From: Brucellaceae bacterium
GTDB lineage: Bacteria; Pseudomonadota; Alphaproteobacteria; Rhizobiales; Rhizobiaceae
Direction: 5' to 3'
Assembly: GCA_020637775.1 (NCBI GenBank)
Contig: JACKJV010000005.1
Coordinates: forward strand, 124,001-188,000
Length of the DNA stretch: 64,000 nucleotides
The notes under the pieces are model-generated. The model was not told the origin of the DNA. It worked only from the letters and a program-made list of their open reading frames with translations, and ran no database searches. Of this stretch, positions 59,406 through 64,000 are shown piece after piece; the first letter of the stretch is position 1, and each line of letters starts with the position of its first letter. The position numbers and the translations under genes were made by a program.

Positions 59406-59423
59406 GATTCACAGACGTGAAAT
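59406..59423. promoter_or_regulatory. Possible KdgR/IclR-like site before the sulfatase gene
   Basis: GATTCACAGACGTGAAAT agrees at 13 of 18 positions with the perfect palindrome at 43013-43030. Its arms TTCA and TGAA are kept. Confidence 0.35.
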
Positions 59424-59460
59424 GAGGGATGTCGCCGGCCACCGGCGTGAACCGGACGCC

Positions 59461-60084
59461 TCAGCGGCGCGCCAGTCCGTTGTAGATCGTGTCGAAGTAG
59501 GCGGACACGATCTCGGCGGGGCGCATGGGCCCTTCCGGATTGTACCAGCGGTGCATCCAGTTGATGCCCGAGAGGATCAGGCGCCCGGTCATGGCCGGAT
59601 CGACATCGTTGAACTCGCCGCTTTCCACACCTTCGCGGATCAGGTCGCGCAGGCGGCCTTCCAGTTGCTTGCGCTGCCGGATTCGCGTCTCCATGCGGCT
59701 GCGGTCCGGGTCGCTCCAGAACGCCGCGCTCGAAGCCACCCAGGCCCAGCGGTATTCGTCGAAAAAGGTGGCCATGGCCACCATGAAGGCCCTGATCTTG
59801 TCGCCGGCGGTCCCCTCTTCGGGAACGCGCTGGTAGACGAATTCATAGAGGTGCTGGGCGGAGTTGTGGGCAATCAGCGCGTAGAGATTGTCCTTGCTCT
59901 CGAAGTGATGGTAGAGCAGCGCCTTGGAGATGCCGCAGGCTTCGGAAATGTCGCGCATCGAGGTTCTCTCGAAGCCCTTCTGCGCAAAGATGCGTGCGCC
60001 TGTGCGCAGGATGTCGCGGACCCGGTCGCTCTGCCCCTCCTCGCCCGGATATTCCTCGCCCAATGGCTGCACAGCGTCCGCCAT
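59461..60084 (-). CDS. TetR-family regulator 2
   Basis: A 207-residue paralogue of TetR 1. The helix-turn-helix is TSMRDISEACGISKALLYHHF, and the C-terminus GRLILSGINWMHRWYNPEG is nearly the same. The ATG at 60084 gives a normal N-terminus. A perfect TGACCGNNCGGTCA operator lies 53 bases upstream, so it probably represses itself. Either or both TetR proteins could bind the sites of the region; the ligand is likely an acyl-CoA or pathway acid. Confidence 0.92.
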   Translation of the reverse strand: MADAVQPLGEEYPGEEGQSDRVRDILRTGARIFAQKGFERTSMRDISEACGISKALLYHHFESKDNLYALIAHNSAQHLYEFVYQRVPEEGTAGDKIRAFMVAMATFFDEYRWAWVASSAAFWSDPDRSRMETRIRQRKQLEGRLRDLIREGVESGEFNDVDPAMTGRLILSGINWMHRWYNPEGPMRPAEIVSAYFDTIYNGLARR

Positions 60085-60137
60085 GTCATGTCCCCTCTTC
60101 GGCAATCGCCTTTCCTGACCGGTCTATACCGTCTGGC

Positions 60138-60151
60138 TGACCGGTCGGTCA
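60138..60151. promoter_or_regulatory. TetR-type operator, perfect, before TetR gene 2
   Basis: TGACCGGTCGGTCA, identical to the operon C operator at 55479. It overlaps the stop codon of the LysR gene. A half-site TGACCGG stands at 60116-60122. Confidence 0.75.
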
Positions 60152-61063
60152 AGGAAGCGCGCGGACCCGTCTTGCCCAACTGTCCGAGATAAAGTCGAGA
60201 TAGAGCCGGAGCTTCAGCGGAACCTGCATCCCTTCGAGATAGGTGGCATAGATCCCCTCCTCGAACGTGGTGTTGGTGATGCGGTATTCCGGCAGGACCC
60301 GGCGCAGCCTGCCGGCGGCTAGGTCATCGGCCACCGTATAGTCATCCAGGAGAGCCAGCCCCTGTCCGGCCTTCGCCGCCTCCAGCAGCACCTGGCCATT
60401 GTTGGAAGCGAAATTGGCAGGCACCTGCACTTCCTCCACCGCCCGCCCCTCCAGGAAGCGCCACGTCACCGGATCGCCGTTGATCCAGTAGACGAGGCAA
60501 TTGTGCCGGCGGATATCCTCCGGCACGTCCACCGGTGGCGCGCTGGCGAGATAATCCGGCGAGGCCACGATGATGCGCTGGCTGAGGAACAGGCGCTTGC
60601 GCATCAGCCCCGCCTCCTGCGGCGCGGCAATGCGGAAATCCAGATCATAGCCGTCCTCGCGCAGGCGCACGGGCTTTTCCGAGAGGTGCAATTCCACCGT
60701 CACATCGGGATACTGGCGGGCAAAGTCCACCTGCAAGGGTGCCAGCACCGCCACGCCGAACATGGTGCGCGAGTGGACCCGGAGCACCCCTGTGGGCACC
60801 TGCTGCATGGCGCTCATGCCGGCATCGGCGGCATCGACGGAGGCCAGGATCATTTCCGCCTGACGGGCGTAGAGCTGCCCCGCCTCCGAAAGGACGAGGT
60901 TGCGCGTGGAGCGGTGAACCAGCGTGACGCCGAGCCGCTCCTCCAGTTCCGCGATCTGGCGCGACACGCTGGCCGGCGACAGGCCGAAGCGGCGGCCCGT
61001 TTGCGAGAAGCTTCCTGTCTCCGCCGTCGCCACCAGCAACGCCATTGCCCTGAGCTTGTCCAT
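60149..61063 (-). CDS. LysR-family transcriptional regulator
   Basis: A 304-residue activator-type protein. The N-terminal helix-turn-helix is GSFSQTGRRFGLSPASVSRQ with the family continuation LEERLGVTLVHRSTRNLVLS, and a periplasmic-binding-protein-like effector domain follows. It is divergent from the luciferase-like monooxygenase with 109 bases between, the normal arrangement for a LysR protein and its target. The coinducer is unknown. Confidence 0.92.
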   Translation of the reverse strand: MDKLRAMALLVATAETGSFSQTGRRFGLSPASVSRQIAELEERLGVTLVHRSTRNLVLSEAGQLYARQAEMILASVDAADAGMSAMQQVPTGVLRVHSRTMFGVAVLAPLQVDFARQYPDVTVELHLSEKPVRLREDGYDLDFRIAAPQEAGLMRKRLFLSQRIIVASPDYLASAPPVDVPEDIRRHNCLVYWINGDPVTWRFLEGRAVEEVQVPANFASNNGQVLLEAAKAGQGLALLDDYTVADDLAAGRLRRVLPEYRITNTTFEEGIYATYLEGMQVPLKLRLYLDFISDSWARRVRALP

Positions 61064-61070
61064 CCCTCAC

Positions 61071-61088
61071 CTTTGCAGTTTCTGAAAA
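61071..61088. promoter_or_regulatory. Possible KdgR/IclR-like site between lysR and the luciferase-like gene
   Basis: CTTTGCAGTTTCTGAAAA matches the iclR-upstream site at 13 of 18 positions; only the right arm is well kept. Confidence 0.3.
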
Positions 61089-61132
61089 GCTGATGCCCGG
61101 AATGCGCTTATTGTTATCACAAATGATCGGAC

Positions 61133-61146
61133 TTACCATCCGGTCA
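61133..61146. promoter_or_regulatory. TetR-type operator before the luciferase-like monooxygenase gene
   Basis: TTACCATCCGGTCA matches the shared palindrome with two mismatches in the left arm, 26 bases before the start codon. Confidence 0.55.
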
Positions 61147-61172
61147 GTCAGTCTTTTTACGGGAGGAAGAAG

Positions 61173-62255
61173 ATGGAATTCGGCGTATTCCTTTTGGCCC
61201 AGCAGCGCAGCTACGCGCAGTCGTCCCACGATGTCATCCGCGCCTCGATCGAGCAGACGGTTGCCGCCGAACAGGCCGGCTTCGACGCCGCCTGGTATGC
61301 CGAGCACCATTTCAACAATTATTCGCTATCGCCCTCGCCGCTGATGCTGTGCGCCCATGCGGCCGCGAAGACCTCGCGCATCCGCCTTGGACCCGCCGTC
61401 TGCGTGCTTCCGCTCTACCAGGCGCCGCGCTTCCTGGCAGAGGTCGCGCTTGTCGACACCCTGTCGAACGGACGTCTGCAACTGGGCATCGGATCGGGCT
61501 ACCAGCAGTTCGAATTCGAGCGGTTCAACACCGATCTCTCGGAAGCCGGCAAGATGTTCCAGGAATACATGGACGTCATCCCGATGGCGCTCACGCAGAA
61601 GTCCTTCGAATATGAAGGCCGGTACCTGAAGATCCCGCAGACATCGCTGAACGTGCAATGCGTGCAGGATCCGATGCCGCCGATCTGGGTGACAACCGGA
61701 AATCCGCTGGTGCGCGCGCGCGCCATGCGCGAGGGCTACAACCTGTTCATCACGGCGCTTCTCGGCGGCCTCGACGCCATCCGCGTCCTGCGTTCCAGGA
61801 TGGAAGAAGCCGCGGAAGCCGCCGGCACGAATATCGACGACACCAAGTTCGGCTTCCTGCGCTGCGGTTTCGCCAGCGAGAACAAGGCCGACATCGACGC
61901 CTATCTCGACAGCGCCCGCTTTGCCCGCCGCCTTTCCGAAAGCCTGCGCGACCGGCGCCAGGAAACCGATGACGGCTACCTGATGCAGGAAGTGCCGCTG
62001 CAACAGGAAATGACACTGGACGAAATGCGCGCCAACCTGCCGGTAGGCAGCGTCAACCAGGTGATCGACCGCATGCTGGAAGAGATCGAGATCCTGAAGC
62101 CGCGCCATATCGCGCTCCAGACGCAGCTTGGCGACTGCGACCAGACCACGATGCTCAAGCAGATCGAAGTCTGGGGCGACAAGATCATTCCGGCCATCCG
62201 CAAGGCGCTGGGCAGCGATGCCGGCAGCAGCGCGAAGCAATACGCGACGGCCTGA
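61173..62255 (+). CDS. Luciferase-like flavin-dependent monooxygenase
   Basis: A bacterial-luciferase-family TIM-barrel enzyme using reduced FMN, 360 residues. It begins MEFGVFLLAQQRSYAQSS and has GFDAAWYAEHHFNNYSLSPS, IRLGPAVCVLPLYQAPRFLA and GRLQLGIGSGYQQFEFERF. Members oxidise alkanes, sulfonates or ketones (type II Baeyer-Villiger reaction). A GGGAGGAAG site precedes the ATG. Three bases separate it from the flavin reductase, so the two form a two-component monooxygenase. It is probably controlled by LysR and TetR. Confidence 0.92.
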   Translation: MEFGVFLLAQQRSYAQSSHDVIRASIEQTVAAEQAGFDAAWYAEHHFNNYSLSPSPLMLCAHAAAKTSRIRLGPAVCVLPLYQAPRFLAEVALVDTLSNGRLQLGIGSGYQQFEFERFNTDLSEAGKMFQEYMDVIPMALTQKSFEYEGRYLKIPQTSLNVQCVQDPMPPIWVTTGNPLVRARAMREGYNLFITALLGGLDAIRVLRSRMEEAAEAAGTNIDDTKFGFLRCGFASENKADIDAYLDSARFARRLSESLRDRRQETDDGYLMQEVPLQQEMTLDEMRANLPVGSVNQVIDRMLEEIEILKPRHIALQTQLGDCDQTTMLKQIEVWGDKIIPAIRKALGSDAGSSAKQYATA

Positions 62256-62258
62256 ACC

Positions 62259-63071
62259 ATGCGGATCGTCATCGCCGAATCCGGTCCGCCGCGCCTCGAA
62301 GACGCTTGCGACTTCCAGCACTTCTCCATCCTCATGGACGAGGCTTTCCGCAATATGCCCGGTGCCGCGCTGCGCGGCATCGGCAGGCTTTCCTGCGACG
62401 GCCATGCCTGGGTGCGGCCCGATTGCCTGCGCGCCCTTCTGCCGGTGGACCTGCCGGCCGACTGGGAAACGGGCTTTGCCCGGATGAGCGAGTTTGCCCG
62501 GTCCCGCGGCTGGATCGGCGAAGGCGGGGCCATCCGCGCGCATATCGAATTCCGCGACCATGCGGAATCGGTCTCGAATGCCGCCTTCCGCGATGCCATG
62601 CGCAAGTTCGCCTCCGGCGTCTGTGTCGTGGCGGCGGGCACGGGCGAAGAGCGGCGCGGCATGACCGTCTCGGCCTTCTCCTCGGTATCGGCCGAGCCGC
62701 CGATGATCCTTGTCTGCATCAACAAGGCTTCGGCCAGCCACGACGCGATCGTCAATGCGGAGCGCTTCTCGGTGAACATCCTGGGCGCGGAACAGGACGG
62801 CATTGCGCGCACCTTCGCCGGCATGAACGGCTTGACCGGGGCCCAGCGTTTCACCCATGGCGCATGGCAGGAAACGGCTGCCGTGCCGACCCTGGCCGAC
62901 GCCTTGCAGAGCCTCGTCTGCCGTCCTGCGATCCGCGAGCGCGCAGGTTCGCATACGGTGCTGATCGGCCAGGTGATCTCGGCCAGCCAGGCACTGGAGG
63001 ACCGCATGCCGCTCATCAACTATTGCGGCACGCTGCGCGGCCTTTGCGGCGGGCTGGAAAAGGCGGCCTGA
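62259..63071 (+). CDS. Flavin reductase with an extra N-terminal domain
   Basis: Residues from about 107 to 270 are a flavin-reductase domain (AAFRDAMRKFASGVCVVAAG, GMTVSAFSSVSAEPPMILVC, FSVNILGAEQDGIARTFAG). The first 105 residues are an extension not present in normal reductases of about 165 residues. They have the segments DFQHFSILMDEAFRNMPGAA and WVRPDCLRALLPVDLPADWE, and no family was recognised. The close coupling with the luciferase-like oxygenase suggests FMNH2 supply, with the extra domain perhaps guiding the interaction. Confidence 0.9.
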   Translation: MRIVIAESGPPRLEDACDFQHFSILMDEAFRNMPGAALRGIGRLSCDGHAWVRPDCLRALLPVDLPADWETGFARMSEFARSRGWIGEGGAIRAHIEFRDHAESVSNAAFRDAMRKFASGVCVVAAGTGEERRGMTVSAFSSVSAEPPMILVCINKASASHDAIVNAERFSVNILGAEQDGIARTFAGMNGLTGAQRFTHGAWQETAAVPTLADALQSLVCRPAIRERAGSHTVLIGQVISASQALEDRMPLINYCGTLRGLCGGLEKAA

Positions 63072-63097
63072 ACACCGGCCCGGACCCGGCAGGAATG

Positions 63098-63126
63098 AAC
63101 CGGCGCAGGATGCGCGCCGGTTTTTC
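63098..63126 (+). terminator. Terminator after the flavin reductase gene
   Basis: Arms AACCGGCGC (63098-63106) and GCGCCGGTT (63114-63122) with a seven-base loop, followed by TTTT, 26 bases past the stop codon. It separates this pair from the Baeyer-Villiger gene. Confidence 0.8.
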
Positions 63127-63158
63127 CCGTCGCGCGCCGGGGCTTCGCAAGGTCTGCC

Positions 63159-63176
63159 AATTCACAAATGTAAAAC
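63159..63176. promoter_or_regulatory. KdgR/IclR-like site upstream of the Baeyer-Villiger gene
   Basis: AATTCACAAATGTAAAAC matches the operon B palindrome at 14 of 18 positions, including the central AAATGT, 94 bases before the start codon. Confidence 0.5.
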
Positions 63177-63270
63177 TGCCCTTCAGTGGGCTGACGGCGC
63201 TTGAACGACATCCGTCCGGCGCATTTACTTGATCCAAAGACAGCGCTTCTGCTGAACCGGGAGGAAAGCC

Positions 63271-64000
63271 ATGAGCACCAACCAGACGGCCACACCGGCC
63301 GAGGGCCAAGCCACGCGTGTCGACGTTCTCGTCGTCGGAGCCGGTTTCGGCGGCATGTACGCGCTCTACAAGTTCCGCGGCATGGGCCTGAAAACCGTCG
63401 GCATCGAGGCTGGCGACGACGTGGGCGGGGTCTGGTACTGGAACCGCTATCCGGGCGCGCGCTGCGACCTGATGAGCATCGACTACAGCTACGGGTTCTC
63501 CGACGAGATCCAGCAGGAATGGACGTGGTCGGAACAGTTCGCCGCGCAGCCGGAAATCCTGGCCTATGCCAATTTCGTCGCCGACCGGCTCGACCTGCGC
63601 AAGGACTTCAAGTTCAACACGCGGGTGACGAGCGCGCGCTGGGACGAGGAGCAGAACGTCTGGCGTGCCACGACCGATGCGGGCGAAGTGCTGGAAGCGC
63701 CCTATTGCGTGATGGCGACAGGTCCGCTGTCGATCCCCAAGGATCCCGACATTCCCGGCATTGAAAGGTTCAAGGGCGAGTTGCTGCGGGCCCAGAAATG
63801 GCCGCACACGCCGGTGAGCTATGCCGGCAAGCGCGTCGGCGTGATCGGCACCGGGTCGACCGGCATCCAGATCATCCAGGAAATCGGACCGCAGGCGGGT
63901 GAACTGTTCGTCTTCCAGCGCACGCCCAGCTTCACCCTGCCGATGCGCAACCATGACCTCGATGCCGACTACGTGGCCGAGATGAAGCGCCACTACCCGG
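63271..64000 (+). CDS. Baeyer-Villiger-type flavin monooxygenase (3' end outside window)
   Basis: An FAD/NADPH enzyme that would insert oxygen next to a ketone, giving an ester or lactone. The first 243 residues are present. The FAD motif is VVGAGFGGMYAL (21-32) and the NADPH motif is VIGTGSTGIQ (191-200). In the fingerprint FxGxxxHxxxWP the sequence reads FKGELLRAQKWP (167-178), so Arg173 stands where His is expected. The N-terminus and the DVGGVWYWNRYPGARCD block are like cyclohexanone and phenylacetone monooxygenases. A GGGAGGAAA site precedes the ATG. Confidence 0.92.
   Translation, partial: MSTNQTATPAEGQATRVDVLVVGAGFGGMYALYKFRGMGLKTVGIEAGDDVGGVWYWNRYPGARCDLMSIDYSYGFSDEIQQEWTWSEQFAAQPEILAYANFVADRLDLRKDFKFNTRVTSARWDEEQNVWRATTDAGEVLEAPYCVMATGPLSIPKDPDIPGIERFKGELLRAQKWPHTPVSYAGKRVGVIGTGSTGIQIIQEIGPQAGELFVFQRTPSFTLPMRNHDLDADYVAEMKRHYP

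Noticed and set aside
63181..63270. TetR-type operator directly before the Baeyer-Villiger gene
   Set aside because: TGACGGCGCTTGAA near 63192 shares only the first few bases with the palindrome; the second arm is absent.

Overview
The window is GC-rich (roughly 60-65%) chromosomal DNA from an alphaproteobacterium, most likely of the Hyphomicrobiales (Rhizobiales). The evidence is the gene order dgt-argS-SPOR-nagZ-scpA-scpB-tatABC-serS-surE-pcm-nlpD and valS-popZ-tolC-pcm, together with an ExoR homologue. The species cannot be named from the sequence alone.

Positions 1-30140 are core genome. On the minus strand, reading right to left, dgt, argS, a very large SPOR protein, nagZ, scpA/scpB, an intruding orphan ABC ATPase, tatA/B/C, serS, surE, pcm and an NlpD-like lipoprotein form one tightly packed block. 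It joins translation, chromosome segregation, Sec-independent export and cell-wall turnover. To its right lie erpA, an NCS2 permease, xthA, a small secreted protein, exoR, ppk2, valS, a PEBP-like secreted protein, popZ, tolC, a second PIMT-like gene, tRNA-Cys, a PGPGW membrane protein and tRNA-Asn. Between about 16.16 and 17.66 kb, dgt, erpA and the permease all carry single-base indels. Sequence error is a likelier cause than three neighbouring dead genes.

Positions 30141-31700 are a junction. A 454-base gap without a clear gene is followed by a mosaic secreted protein whose centre is strikingly AT-rich.

Positions 31838-64000 are an accessory catabolic region that looks like one coordinated system. 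Operon A (SDR, Liv-type binding protein, SMP-30 lactonase, SnoaL-like protein, flavin reductase) lies divergent from an IclR regulator. Operon B holds an AMP-forming acyl-CoA ligase, an enoyl-CoA hydratase and livG-F-H-M. Operon C, about 12 kb, holds an enoyl-CoA hydratase, an ADP-forming acyl-CoA synthetase, a heteromer-type acyl-CoA dehydrogenase pair, two SDRs (one a tandem fusion), tctB-tctA, a CaiB-type CoA transferase, an enoyl-CoA hydratase and another acyl-CoA dehydrogenase. The matching TctC binding protein is transcribed divergently from it. Beyond lie a TetR gene, an alkylsulfatase-type metallo-beta-lactamase protein, a second TetR gene, a LysR gene, a luciferase-like monooxygenase with an extended flavin reductase, and a Baeyer-Villiger-type monooxygenase cut by the window end. 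The set suggests uptake of an (alicyclic or terpenoid-like) acid or ketone, oxygenation to an ester or lactone, hydrolysis, CoA activation and beta-oxidation. The substrate is unknown.

Two unreported-looking regulatory signals tie the region together. One is a TetR-type palindrome, TGACCGNNCGGTCA, in the promoters of operon B, operon C/tctC, the sulfatase, the second TetR gene and the luciferase-like gene. The other is a KdgR/IclR-like palindrome, GTTTCANNNNNNTGAAAC, near iclR, operon B and the Baeyer-Villiger gene.
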